NCBI RefSeq assembly: GCF_006442205.1
Contig: NZ_VFVR01000002.1
Location: forward strand, 372,001-436,000
From: Mesorhizobium sp. B2-3-12
Lineage (GTDB): Bacteria > Pseudomonadota > Alphaproteobacteria > Rhizobiales > Rhizobiaceae
Reading direction: 5' to 3'
DNA length: 64,000 bases
The notes under the pieces are model-generated. The model ran no database searches. It saw nothing but the letters and a program-made list of their open reading frames with translations, and was not told the DNA's origin. The position numbers and the translations under genes are program-made. Positions 37,000 to 46,660 of the stretch are shown here, in pieces (positions within the stretch are counted from its first letter, which is position 1; every line of letters begins with the position of its first letter).

Positions 37000-37015
37000 A
37001 TAAAGATTTCTTTAT
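37000..37015. promoter_or_regulatory. SahR-like operator in front of ahcY
   Basis: ATAAAGA and TCTTTAT are exact 7-bp arms around two T. Palindromes of this kind in front of ahcY and methionine genes of alphaproteobacteria are attributed to the ArsR-type regulator SahR, which answers to S-adenosylhomocysteine. It lies 124 bp before the ahcY ATG and overlaps a TTATAT that may be the -10 box. Confidence 0.6.
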
Positions 37016-37139
37016 ATCCCATTGTCGTACGAAGCCTGATCTGCTAGTCAGGCCGGCAATTCGCGCGCCTGGAAATGTCTTCCGGCTCGGGCGCATCCGC
37101 AAACAATTCGCACGCATTACATTCGCAGGGAGCACTGCC

Positions 37140-38540
37140 ATGACGGGTAGCAAGGACTATGTGGTCGCCGACATCTCGCTTGCCGGCTGGGGCCGCAAGG
37201 AACTGGATATCGCCGAGACCGAAATGCCGGGCCTGATGGCCTGCCGCGAGGAATTCGGCGCCAAGAAGCCACTCAAGGGCGCGCGCATCACCGGCTCGCT
37301 GCATATGACCATCCAGACGGCGGTGCTGATCGAGACGCTGAAGGAGCTCGGCGCCGATATCCGCTGGGCTTCCTGCAACATCTTTTCGACCCAGGACCAT
37401 GCCGCCGCGGCCATCGCCGAGGCCGGCATTCCGGTCTTCGCCGTCAAGGGCGAGAGCCTCGAACAGTACTGGGACTACACCGACAGGATCTTCCAGTGGG
37501 CCGATGGCGGCCTCTCCAACATGATCCTCGACGATGGCGGCGATGCCACCATGTATATCCTGATCGGCGCCCGCGCCGAAGCCGGCGAGGACGTGCTGTC
37601 CAATCCGCAGAGCGAGGAAGAGGAATATTTCTACGCCCAGGTCAAGAAGCGCCTGAAGGCTTCGCCGGGCTTCTTCACCAAGCAGCGGGAAGCGATCCGC
37701 GGCGTCACCGAGGAGACGACCACCGGCGTCAACCGGCTCTACCAGCTGCAGAAGAAGGGCCTGCTGCCTTTCCCCGCCATCAACGTCAACGACTCGGTCA
37801 CCAAGTCGAAGTTCGACAACAAATATGGCTGCAAGGAATCGCTGGTCGACGGCATCCGTCGCGGTACCGACACGATGATGGCCGGCAAGGTCGCGGTCGT
37901 CTGCGGCTATGGCGACGTCGGCAAGGGCTCGTCGGCCTCGCTCAAGGGCGCGGGCGCCCGCGTCAAGGTCACCGAGGTCGATCCGATCTGCGCGCTGCAG
38001 GCCGCGATGGACGGTTTTGAAGTGGTCACGCTGGAAGATGCGGCACCGACCGCCGACATCGTCATCACCACCACCGGCAACAAGGATGTCGTCACCCTCG
38101 AGCATATGCGCTCGATGAAGGACATGGTGATCGTCGGCAACATCGGCCATTTCGACAACGAGATCCAGGTCGCGTCGCTGCGCAATCTGAAGTGGACCAA
38201 TGTCAAGCCGCAGGTCGACATGATCACCTTCCCGGATGGCAAGCGCATGATCCTTCTGTCGGAAGGCCGCCTGCTCAATCTCGGCAACGCCACCGGTCAT
38301 CCGAGCTTCGTCATGTCGGCCTCCTTCACCAACCAGGTGCTGGCGCAGATCGAGCTCTACACCAAGGGCGAGCAGTACCAGAACCAGGTCTATGTGCTGC
38401 CCAAGCATCTCGACGAGAAGGTCGCGCGCCTGCATCTCGACAAGCTCGGCGCCCGGTTGACCGAACTGTCGGGTGAGCAGGCCGCCTATATCGGCGTCAC
38501 GCCACAGGGTCCGTTCAAGCCGGAACACTACCGCTATTAA
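37140..38540 (+). CDS. ahcY: Adenosylhomocysteinase
   Basis: The 466-residue protein has the family's NAD-binding motif [20 protein letters not shown] and the substrate motifs [25 protein letters not shown] and C-terminal KPEHYRY. It splits S-adenosylhomocysteine into adenosine and homocysteine and thereby relieves methyltransferase inhibition. The start at 37140 follows GGGAG; the frame is open further upstream but has no ribosome site. Confidence 0.97.
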   Translation: MTGSKDYVVADISLAGWGRKELDIAETEMPGLMACREEFGAKKPLKGARITGSLHMTIQTAVLIETLKELGADIRWASCNIFSTQDHAAAAIAEAGIPVFAVKGESLEQYWDYTDRIFQWADGGLSNMILDDGGDATMYILIGARAEAGEDVLSNPQSEEEEYFYAQVKKRLKASPGFFTKQREAIRGVTEETTTGVNRLYQLQKKGLLPFPAINVNDSVTKSKFDNKYGCKESLVDGIRRGTDTMMAGKVAVVCGYGDVGKGSSASLKGAGARVKVTEVDPICALQAAMDGFEVVTLEDAAPTADIVITTTGNKDVVTLEHMRSMKDMVIVGNIGHFDNEIQVASLRNLKWTNVKPQVDMITFPDGKRMILLSEGRLLNLGNATGHPSFVMSASFTNQVLAQIELYTKGEQYQNQVYVLPKHLDEKVARLHLDKLGARLTELSGEQAAYIGVTPQGPFKPEHYRY

Positions 38541-38570
38541 CCAAAGCTAGATTTACTACCAGATATTGAC

Positions 38571-38605
38571 GCCGGGCGATTGACTTTTCGCCCGGCTTTA
38601 TTTTT
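38571..38605 (+). terminator. Intrinsic terminator of ahcY
   Basis: GCCGGGCG (38571-38578) and CGCCCGGC (38589-38596) form an 8-bp stem, followed by TTTATTTTTG. Confidence 0.85.
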
Positions 38606-38728
38606 GCGCCGAATGATTCTTCACGCCGATTCCGGCAGGCGCTATTGTTGTGATTCGCGGGCTCGGGGACGAGGGTCGGCGTACGCATCAGGGCGGTCTT
38701 GCATTCAGGCGGCGAAGAGGACCAAGAC

Positions 38729-41284
38729 ATGCCGGGGGATAACCCGCTTCACGCGGGACAGGCCGTTTCCGGCGGCCATCAGGATTCGAGGGCCACTGGC
38801 TCGGCCAGGCCTAGCGGGCGCCGTTCGTGGCGTGGCCGCGCGGGACTGCTGCTTGCCGGCTCCACGCTCGCCGGTCCGTTGTTTGGCGGAGCGGGGCGCG
38901 CCCAGGGCGCCGAAGTGGCGGTAGCCAGCCTCTCGATCAACACTGTCGAGGTCATGCAACTGGCCGTCTTTGCCGGGGTGATGGGAGCGGCGTTCCTCTC
39001 AGCCATCGTTCTGATCCGCGAACGCGCGCGCGCATCGGCGGAAAATGTCGACCTGAGAAGCCGCGTCGCCGATGTCAGCGCCGCGTTGCGGCGTTCGGAG
39101 GCGCTGCTCAATCTGCGCGACCAGCGTGTCGTCGTCTGGGCTTCGGAGAACAAGAAACCCGAACTCATCGGCACATTGCCGACTGAAAGCGGCGCACCGG
39201 AGGAGCGGGCCGCGTTCCTGGCCTTCGGCCGCTGGCTGATGCCGCGTTCGGCGGCCGCACTCGAACATGCCATAGCGGGTTTGCGCGAAAAGGGCAGGCC
39301 GTTCGACCTGGTGATGGAATCGCAGGCCGGCGCCCCATTGGAAGTGCATGGCCGCAAGAGCGCGGCCCATGTGCTGGTGCGGTTTGTTTCGCTTTCCGAA
39401 ACACAACGCAGCCAGGCCCGGCTCAAGATCGACAACCAGCGGCTGGCAGCCGACCATGACACGATGATCGGCCTGCTCGAGGCGCTGAAGATGCCGGCAT
39501 GGCTGCGCGACGAGCATGGCCGCCTTAAATGGGTCAACCGGGCCTATGCCGACGCGGTCGAAGCCGAGAGCGCCGAGGCCGCCGTGCGTGACGCCAAGGA
39601 ATTCCTCGGCGGCCAGGCGCGCGAAGCCATCGCCACGCAACACAAATCGCATCCGGTGTTCGAGCAGTCGCTTTCGACGGTGATCGAAGGCGACCGCCGC
39701 GTGTTCGCGGTGACCGACTTTGCCGGCGCCGACGGTTCGGCCGGCCTTGCCTGCGACACCAGCGCCATCGAGGCCATCCGCGGCGAATATGAGCGGACCG
39801 TGCGCAGCCACGCCGATACGCTCGACCAGCTCAACACCGCTGTCGCCATCTTCGACACCGACGAGAAGCTGCGCTTCTTCAACCAGGCCTTCCAGAAACT
39901 GTGGGGGCTGGACAGCGGCTTCCTGCACAGCGCGCCCGACAACGCCCTTCTGCTCGACCGGCTACGCAGCGAAGGCAAGATCGCCGAGCAGCCGGAATGG
40001 CGCCGCTGGAAGGAAGGCCTGCTCGGCGCCTACCGTGCGGTCGAATCGCAGGAACACTGGTGGCATTTGCCGGACGGCAAGACGATCCGCGTCCTCGCCA
40101 ACCCGCAACCCAAGGGCGGCGTCACCTGGGTGTTCGAGAACCTGACCGAGAAGATGGACCTGGAAAGCCGCTACCGGACCGCGGTCCGGGTCCAGGGCGA
40201 AACGCTCGACAATCTGGCTGAGGGCGTCGCGGTGTTCGGCCCCGACGGCCGGTTGCGCCTGTCGAACCCGGCTTTTGCCACGCTGTGGGGGTTGGACAAG
40301 GAAGCCGCCAAGCCCAGTGTGCATGTATCGGCCATACGCGACCTCTGCGACCGGCAAGCCGTCGAGAGCCCGTGGCCCGGCTTCGTCGCCGCCATCACCG
40401 GCTTCGACGAAGAGCGCCGCGACCGCCACGGCCAGACCGAGCTCAACAACGGCACCGTGCTGCGTTACGCCATGATCCCGCTGCCCAACGGGCAAGTGAT
40501 GATGACCTTCGTCGACGTCACCGACAGCGTCCATGTCGAACGCGCGCTCAAGGACAGGAACGAGGCGCTGGAGAAATCGGACCAGCTCAAGAACGACTTC
40601 GTCCAGCATGTGTCCTACGAACTGCGTTCGCCGCTGACCAACATCATCGGCTTCACCGAGCTGCTGTCGCTACCCACGACCGGCCCCTTGACGCAGAAGC
40701 AGCGCGAATATGTCGAGCATGTCGGCTCGTCCTCCTCGGTGTTGCTGACCATCGTCAACGACATACTGGACCTTGCGACGGTCGACGCCGGCATCATGCA
40801 GCTCGACATTTCCGAAGTGCGTGTCGACCGCACCATCGCGGCCGCCGCCGAACTCGTCTCCGACCGGCTGGAGGAGCATTCGATCCGCCTCGCGGTCGAC
40901 GCCGCCGCGGCGCCGAAGACGTTCCATGGCGACGAAACCCGAATCCGCCAGATCCTCTACAATCTGCTGAGCAACGCCGCCAACTACGCGCCGGAGGCCA
41001 GCACCATCCGGCTGGCCTGCCGCCAGCTGGCGGACGGAGTCGAGTTCTCGGTTCACGACGACGGGCCCGGCATGCCGCCCGACGTGCTCGATTCGGTGTT
41101 CCGCCGCTTCGAGCCGCGCGCCAATGGCGGCCGCCGGCGCGGCGCTGGCCTCGGCCTGTCGATCGTCAAGAGCTTTGTCGAACTGCATGGCGGCGCCGTT
41201 CGCATCGAAACCGGTAGGGACAAGGGCACGACCGTCATCTGCACCTTCCCCGACATGCCGGGCATCCGCGCCGCGGCCGAGTAG
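38729..41284 (+). CDS. divL: DivL-type cell-cycle pseudokinase with PAS domains
   Basis: The 851-residue protein has a membrane helix near 65-90, at least two PAS-like domains (about 360-480 and 495-610), a HisKA domain and a HATPase domain (LSNAANYAPEAS, DDGPGMPPD, GAGLGLSIVKSF). At the phospho-acceptor position it has Tyr630 (VSYELRSPLTN) in place of His, the hallmark of DivL, which controls CckA through DivK. Start 38729 has GAGGA upstream; an in-frame TTG at 38699 is unlikely. Confidence 0.92.
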   Translation: MPGDNPLHAGQAVSGGHQDSRATGSARPSGRRSWRGRAGLLLAGSTLAGPLFGGAGRAQGAEVAVASLSINTVEVMQLAVFAGVMGAAFLSAIVLIRERARASAENVDLRSRVADVSAALRRSEALLNLRDQRVVVWASENKKPELIGTLPTESGAPEERAAFLAFGRWLMPRSAAALEHAIAGLREKGRPFDLVMESQAGAPLEVHGRKSAAHVLVRFVSLSETQRSQARLKIDNQRLAADHDTMIGLLEALKMPAWLRDEHGRLKWVNRAYADAVEAESAEAAVRDAKEFLGGQAREAIATQHKSHPVFEQSLSTVIEGDRRVFAVTDFAGADGSAGLACDTSAIEAIRGEYERTVRSHADTLDQLNTAVAIFDTDEKLRFFNQAFQKLWGLDSGFLHSAPDNALLLDRLRSEGKIAEQPEWRRWKEGLLGAYRAVESQEHWWHLPDGKTIRVLANPQPKGGVTWVFENLTEKMDLESRYRTAVRVQGETLDNLAEGVAVFGPDGRLRLSNPAFATLWGLDKEAAKPSVHVSAIRDLCDRQAVESPWPGFVAAITGFDEERRDRHGQTELNNGTVLRYAMIPLPNGQVMMTFVDVTDSVHVERALKDRNEALEKSDQLKNDFVQHVSYELRSPLTNIIGFTELLSLPTTGPLTQKQREYVEHVGSSSSVLLTIVNDILDLATVDAGIMQLDISEVRVDRTIAAAAELVSDRLEEHSIRLAVDAAAAPKTFHGDETRIRQILYNLLSNAANYAPEASTIRLACRQLADGVEFSVHDDGPGMPPDVLDSVFRRFEPRANGGRRRGAGLGLSIVKSFVELHGGAVRIETGRDKGTTVICTFPDMPGIRAAAE

Positions 41285-41292
41285 CGCGCTCG

Positions 41293-42804
41293 ATGACGCA
41301 ACCGGTGCTGGAGCGCTTGCTCGCCGACGAGACCCAGACAGCGCGGCTGGGCGAGGATCTCGCACTGGCGCTGCGCGCGGGGGACGTGCTGGCGCTCAAG
41401 GGCGATCTCGGCGCCGGCAAGTCGACCTTGGCGCGGGCGCTGATCAGGACATTGGCCGACGATGCCGGCCTCGAAGTGCCGAGCCCTACCTTCACATTGG
41501 TTCAGAGCTACGACACGCGCATCCCGGTCCATCATTTCGATCTTTACCGGCTGTCCTCGGCGGCCGAACTCGACGAACTCGGCTTCGATGAGGCGCTGGC
41601 GCAAGGTGCCGCCCTGGTCGAATGGCCGGAGCGCGCCGACGGCTATCTGCCCAAGTCGACGGTGCTGATCGAACTTACCCAGCATGGCGAGGGGCGGCTG
41701 GCGCGATTGTCGGGGCAAGGCGCGACCTTCGACCGTTTCGCGCGCTCGCTGGCCATGCGCGGCTTCCTCGACGGCGCGGGATGGGGGCAAGCGCGGCGCC
41801 GGCATTTCATCGGCGATGCCTCGGCCCGCTCCTACGAGATCGTGTCGCTTCCCGGCGAGGCGCCGCGCGTGCTGATGAACTCGCCACGGCTGGTGCTCGG
41901 CCCTCCCGTGCGCGACGGCAAGCCCTATGCGGTGATCGCCCACACGGCCCAGTCGGTGTCGGCTTTCGTCGCCATCGACCGTGCGCTGCTGGCCGCAGGG
42001 GTCGCGGTGCCTCGGATCGACGCTCAGGATCTAGACCAGGGTTTCCTGCTGCTCGAGCATCTGGGCTCGGAAGGCTTCCTCGCCGGCAATGGCGAGCCGG
42101 TGGCCGAACGTTACGAGGCGGCGGCCGAACTGCTTGCCATGATGCACGGCAAGACCTGGCCTCATCACATGGAGGCTGCGCCCGGCGTCGTTCATGACGT
42201 GCCGCCCTTCGATCGCGATGCCATGCTGATCGAGGCGGACCTGCTGATCGACTGGTACGTGCCGGCGATATCGGACGGCCCGGCGAGCGAGGCGCTGCGT
42301 TCCGGCTACCACAGGACATGGAATGCGCTTCTCGACCGGCTGCAAGGCAGCGAATACACGCTGATGCTGCGCGACTTCCACTCGCCCAACATCATCTGGC
42401 GCGGCGAGCGGACCGGCCTCGACCGGCTCGGCATCGTCGACGTCCAGGATGCGCTGATCGGTCCCGCCGCCTATGACGTCGCCTCGCTGGCCATGGATGC
42501 GCGCGTCACCATCCCGCCCGAGATCGAAAAGCGGACGCTCGATGCCTATGTCGCGTCGCGTCGTGCAACGGGCGGCTTCGATGAAGCAGGTTTCCTCGAA
42601 GCCTACGCAATCATGGCCGCGCAACGCAATTCCAAGATCTTGGGCATTTTCGTGCGCCTCGAAAAACGGGACGGCAAACCCTATTATCTCAAGCACCTGC
42701 CGCGCATCCGCGACTATCTCAGGCGGGCACTGTCGCATCCCGCGCTCGCCGAGCTGCGGGATTTCTACAACGCGCACGGGCTGCTGGAGGAACGAGCGCT
42801 GTGA
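41293..42804 (+). CDS. tsaE: TsaE (tRNA t6A ATPase) fused to an AmgK-like sugar kinase
   Basis: In this 503-residue protein, residues 1-150 are TsaE, with P-loop GDLGAGKS at 37-44 and VPSPTFTLVQSY. Residues 165-503 are an aminoglycoside-phosphotransferase-fold kinase with LRDFHSPNI (Asp361) and DVQDA (Asp383, Asp386). TsaE supports t6A modification of tRNA. The kinase half resembles AmgK, which phosphorylates N-acetylmuramate at the anomeric carbon in cell-wall recycling. It starts nine bases after divL and overlaps the MurU-like gene (GTGA). Confidence 0.93.
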   Translation: MTQPVLERLLADETQTARLGEDLALALRAGDVLALKGDLGAGKSTLARALIRTLADDAGLEVPSPTFTLVQSYDTRIPVHHFDLYRLSSAAELDELGFDEALAQGAALVEWPERADGYLPKSTVLIELTQHGEGRLARLSGQGATFDRFARSLAMRGFLDGAGWGQARRRHFIGDASARSYEIVSLPGEAPRVLMNSPRLVLGPPVRDGKPYAVIAHTAQSVSAFVAIDRALLAAGVAVPRIDAQDLDQGFLLLEHLGSEGFLAGNGEPVAERYEAAAELLAMMHGKTWPHHMEAAPGVVHDVPPFDRDAMLIEADLLIDWYVPAISDGPASEALRSGYHRTWNALLDRLQGSEYTLMLRDFHSPNIIWRGERTGLDRLGIVDVQDALIGPAAYDVASLAMDARVTIPPEIEKRTLDAYVASRRATGGFDEAGFLEAYAIMAAQRNSKILGIFVRLEKRDGKPYYLKHLPRIRDYLRRALSHPALAELRDFYNAHGLLEERAL

Positions 42805-43529
42805 CGACAAAACCAGACACCGCCATCGCCCTTGCCGCCGGGCTCGGCAAGCGCATGCGGCCGATCACCGACACAATCCCCAAGCCGCTGGTCCGGATCG
42901 CCGGCAAGACACTGCTCGACTGGGGGCTCGACAGTCTGGCGGCGGCCGGCGTCGGCAAGGCGGTGGTCAATGTCCATTACCTTCCCGAACAGATCGTCGC
43001 CCATGTCGCCGCGCGCCGCGCGCCGCGCATCGTCATTTCCGATGAAAGCGACCGGCTGCTCGATTCGGCCGGCGGCATCGTCAAGGCGTTGCCGGAGCTC
43101 GGCCAGGAGCCGTTCTACATCCTCAACGCCGATACATTCTGGATCGACCACGGCCCGCTCAATCTCGGGCGGCTCGCCCTTGCATGGGAAGCGGCGAAAA
43201 TGGATATTCTGCTGATGCTGGCGGATCTCCATCAGGCGACCGGACATTGCGGCTCCACCGATTTCCTGGTGGCGCGGGACGGTGCCTTGCGGCGTTCGAA
43301 AGGCGATCCGGCGGGACTGATCTATGCCGGCGCCGCGATCATCCATCCGCGCCTGTTCAAGGACGTGGCCGCCGAACCACATTCCCTCAACGCCTATTTC
43401 GACAAGGCGATTGCCGCCGGCCGCCTGTTCGGCATGCCAATGCATGGCCACTGGATAACGGTTGGCACGCCCGATGCCATCCCGCTCGCCGAAGCGGCGG
43501 TCGCCGGCGCGCTCATCGGATCGCAATGA
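42801..43529 (+). CDS. MurU-like sugar-1-phosphate nucleotidyltransferase
   Basis: The 242-residue protein has the pyrophosphorylase motif LAAGLGKRMRPITDTIPKPL, FYILNADTFW and the closing GTPDAIPLAE. It starts with GTG overlapping the stop of the TsaE-kinase gene. Together the two fit the AmgK-MurU route, N-acetylmuramate to MurNAc-1-P to UDP-MurNAc, which bypasses early peptidoglycan steps and gives fosfomycin tolerance in pseudomonads. Its substrate is inferred. Confidence 0.85.
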   Translation: MTTKPDTAIALAAGLGKRMRPITDTIPKPLVRIAGKTLLDWGLDSLAAAGVGKAVVNVHYLPEQIVAHVAARRAPRIVISDESDRLLDSAGGIVKALPELGQEPFYILNADTFWIDHGPLNLGRLALAWEAAKMDILLMLADLHQATGHCGSTDFLVARDGALRRSKGDPAGLIYAGAAIIHPRLFKDVAAEPHSLNAYFDKAIAAGRLFGMPMHGHWITVGTPDAIPLAEAAVAGALIGSQ

Positions 43530-46500
43530 GCGGCTCAAGCCGCGTTTTCTCCATTCCCTCCGGAGCGCCGTTTCTGCCGACGCTTGCCGAGGCGCTGCTT
43601 GCCGGGCGCCTGGTTCCGGGGTTTCGTTTCGACGGCGACCCGCTCGCTCTGGCCGACGTCACCATCTACGTGCCGACGCGCCGCGCCGCGCGCGCCTTGC
43701 GCGGCGTTTTCGTCGACAGCCTGAAAGCGCGTGGCGGGGGCGGTTCGGCGATCCTGCCGGTGATCCGTCCGCTCGGCGAATTCGACGAGGACGAGGCCCT
43801 GTTCGAGGCCGATCCATCGGCGGCCATCGATCTCGCGCCACCGATCAGCGCCACCGAAAGGCTGTTGCTGCTGACTCCGCTGGTGCGGGCGTGGAAACGG
43901 CGGTTGCCCGCCCATGTCGCGGCCCTCTTCGCCGAGGAGATCGTCGTGCCTGCCTCCACCGCCGATGCGATCTGGCTGGCCCGCGATCTGGCCGGACTGA
44001 TGGACGAGATCGAGACGGAAGGCACCGACTGGGCCAAACTCGCGGGCCTGGTGAGCGGCAACCTTGCCGGATGGTGGCAGGTCACGCTCGAATTCCTCGG
44101 CATCGTCACCGATGCCTGGCCGGAATTCCTCGAAGAGAGCGACCGCTCCAACCCGGCCGCGCATCGCAACGCCCTGATCCGTGCCGAGGCGGCGCGGCTG
44201 CGGCGCAATCCGCCCGCCGGGCCGGTCATAGCAGCGGGTTCCACCGGCTCCATACCCGCCACGGCGGAACTGCTTGCGACCATCGCCAGCCTGTCCGGAG
44301 GCGCCATCGTGCTGCCAGGGCTCGACCAGATGCTCGACGAAGCCTCCTTCCAGGCCCTCGTCGCGCCCGGCGCGCCTCCAGCCGTGCTTGGCCATCCGCA
44401 ATACGGCTTGGCGAAGCTGATCGGCAAGATCGGCGTGCTGCGCGGCGACGTCGAGGAAATCGGCGCCGCCGAGCCGAAGCTCGCGCTCCGTGCGGCCCTT
44501 GTCGGCGAGGCGCTGCGGCCGGCCGAGACCACCGAATTGTGGGCAGAGACACGAAACGGGTTTTCGGCGCCCGCCATAGAGGGCGCCTTCGCCGAGGTGG
44601 CGCTGCTCGAAGCGGCAAGCGAGCGCGACGAGGCCGTGGCGATCGCCGTCGCGCTCAAGCAGGCAGTGGAAGAACCCGGCCAAAGGGCCGCTCTCGTGAC
44701 CGGCGACCGCGCCCTGGCACGCCGTGTCAGCGTCGAACTCAAGCGCTTCGGTGTCGTTGCGGACGATTCCGGCGGCACGCCGCTTTCCAACACGCCGGCG
44801 GCCAGCCTGCTCAGGCTGGCGCTCGAGGCGGTGTTCCGGCCGGGCGATCCGGTCGGCCTATTGTCGCTGCTCAAGCATCCCCTGCTCGGCCTTGGCCTGG
44901 AACGTGCCGATGTGCGCCACGCGGCGGAACTGGTCGAACTGGTGGCACTGCGCGGCGGCACCGGCCGCCCCGACATCGCTTCGCTGCCAGACCTTTTCGA
45001 GTCCCGCCTCACCGGGCTCGGCGGTGACAGCCGGCCGCCCTTCTGGTTTGCCCGCCTGAGCGTGCGCTCCATCGAAAGCGCCCGGAATTTGCTTGAACGT
45101 CTCAAGCAAGCGCTGGCGCCGCTCTCGGCCTTTCGCGGCCAGGCGGAAGTCGGCCTTGCCGCGTTGGTCGAGGCCAGCGTCGTTGCGCTGGAGAATCTCG
45201 GCCGCGCCGCGGATGGCGGTCTTGGCGAACTCTACGCCGGCGATGCTGGCGAAAAGCTCGCCGAACTTTTGCGCGGGCTGGTCGCGGCTGCCGCGCCGCT
45301 GTCCTTTGCGACAATCGAATGGCCTGACGTGATGGATGCGCTGATCGCGCCCGAGACCGTCAAGCCGGCGCAAGGCACCGACAGGAACATCGCCATCTGG
45401 GGCGCGCTGGAAGCCCGGCTCCAGCATGTCGACACACTGGTCATCGGCGGCCTCAACGAAGGGGTCTGGCCGCGCAAGCCGGAGAGCGACCGCTTCATGT
45501 CCCGGCTGATGAAGACCGGCATCGACCTCGAACCGCCGGAGCGGCGCATCGGCCTTGCCGCGCATGATTTCCAGATGGCCATGGGCGCGAGACACGTGGT
45601 GCTGGCGCGTTCCGCGCGGGCCGGGGATGCGCCCGCGGTGCCGTCGCGCTGGTTGCAGCGGCTCACCACCTTCATCGGCAACGAGCACGCAGCGGCACTG
45701 CGCCGGCGCGGCGACGAGCTGCTCGCCTGGGCGCGCGCGCTCGACACGGGACCGAAGCGGGACTTCGCACCCCGGCCGCAGCCCAAGCCACCACTTTCGG
45801 TCCGCCCGACGCATTTCTCGGTCACCGAGATCGAGACGCTGCGCCGCGATCCCTACGCCATCTATGCAAGACGGATTCTCGGCCTGCTGCCGCTCGATCC
45901 GCTGATCCGCGATCCCGGCGCGGCCGAACGCGGCACGCTGTTTCACGCCATCCTGCATCTCTTCTCGTCGGAGGTGGCCGACCCACGCGCGCCGGACGCG
46001 CTGGCCGGGCTCATCGCCGCCGGCCGCGCCTGCTTTGCCGAGGCGGCGCTTCCAGCCGATGTCGAGGCCGTGTGGTGGCCGCGTTTCGAAAAGCTCGCCG
46101 CCAACATCATCGAATGGGAGCGCACGCGCGCCGATGCGGTGGTCCAGCGGCATGCCGAGGAGCGCGCCGGCAAAACCGTGGTCGGCCAATCCGGTGTGAC
46201 GCTGTCCGGCTACGCCGACCGCGTCGATCTGCTGGCCGGCGGCATGGCCGACATTCTGGACTACAAGACCGGCTCCTCGCCCTCCAAGGCGCAGGCGCAT
46301 ACGCTGCTGGCGCCTCAGCTGGCGCTGGAGGGCGCGCTGCTGCGGCGTGGCGCGTTCAAGGATCTGGGCGCGCGCGAACCGTCGCAACTGGCCTTCATCA
46401 GGCTGAAGCCGAATGGCGAGGTGTTCGAGGAGTCCATACTCGAACACAACCGCCAGCCGCGCACGGCAACCGATCTCGCCGAAGAGGCCTGGGCGCGGCT

Positions 46501-46660
46501 GGAAAAGCTGCTGATCCACTATGCCGACCCGGCGACCGGCTACCTGTCGCGCGCGCTGCCGTTTCGTGAAGGCGAAACCGATGGCGCCTACGACCATCTC
46601 GCCCGCGTGCTCGAATGGTCCGCCGGCGGAGACGCCGGGGACGAGGGAGGGGAGGCATGA
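43526..46660 (+). CDS. addB: AddB subunit of the AddAB double-strand-break helicase-nuclease
   Basis: This 1044-residue protein is of the alphaproteobacterial AddB kind, beginning FSIPSGAPFLPTLAEALL. A PD-(D/E)XK nuclease near the C-terminus has ILDYKTGSSPSK. The degenerate helicase half lacks a clear Walker A, and the Fe-S Cys cluster of Firmicutes AddB is not apparent. The start at 43526 overlaps the MurU-like stop (ATGA), as the end does the addA start. Confidence 0.92.
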   Translation: MSGSSRVFSIPSGAPFLPTLAEALLAGRLVPGFRFDGDPLALADVTIYVPTRRAARALRGVFVDSLKARGGGGSAILPVIRPLGEFDEDEALFEADPSAAIDLAPPISATERLLLLTPLVRAWKRRLPAHVAALFAEEIVVPASTADAIWLARDLAGLMDEIETEGTDWAKLAGLVSGNLAGWWQVTLEFLGIVTDAWPEFLEESDRSNPAAHRNALIRAEAARLRRNPPAGPVIAAGSTGSIPATAELLATIASLSGGAIVLPGLDQMLDEASFQALVAPGAPPAVLGHPQYGLAKLIGKIGVLRGDVEEIGAAEPKLALRAALVGEALRPAETTELWAETRNGFSAPAIEGAFAEVALLEAASERDEAVAIAVALKQAVEEPGQRAALVTGDRALARRVSVELKRFGVVADDSGGTPLSNTPAASLLRLALEAVFRPGDPVGLLSLLKHPLLGLGLERADVRHAAELVELVALRGGTGRPDIASLPDLFESRLTGLGGDSRPPFWFARLSVRSIESARNLLERLKQALAPLSAFRGQAEVGLAALVEASVVALENLGRAADGGLGELYAGDAGEKLAELLRGLVAAAAPLSFATIEWPDVMDALIAPETVKPAQGTDRNIAIWGALEARLQHVDTLVIGGLNEGVWPRKPESDRFMSRLMKTGIDLEPPERRIGLAAHDFQMAMGARHVVLARSARAGDAPAVPSRWLQRLTTFIGNEHAAALRRRGDELLAWARALDTGPKRDFAPRPQPKPPLSVRPTHFSVTEIETLRRDPYAIYARRILGLLPLDPLIRDPGAAERGTLFHAILHLFSSEVADPRAPDALAGLIAAGRACFAEAALPADVEAVWWPRFEKLAANIIEWERTRADAVVQRHAEERAGKTVVGQSGVTLSGYADRVDLLAGGMADILDYKTGSSPSKAQAHTLLAPQLALEGALLRRGAFKDLGAREPSQLAFIRLKPNGEVFEESILEHNRQPRTATDLAEEAWARLEKLLIHYADPATGYLSRALPFREGETDGAYDHLARVLEWSAGGDAGDEGGEA

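Noticed and set aside
37044..38528. Long minus-strand frame opposite ahcY
   Set aside because: Antisense shadow of a highly conserved enzyme.
43184..43525. N-terminal extension of addB
   Set aside because: Lies out of frame inside the MurU-like gene; the ATG at 43526 overlaps that gene's stop and gives the family's N-terminus.
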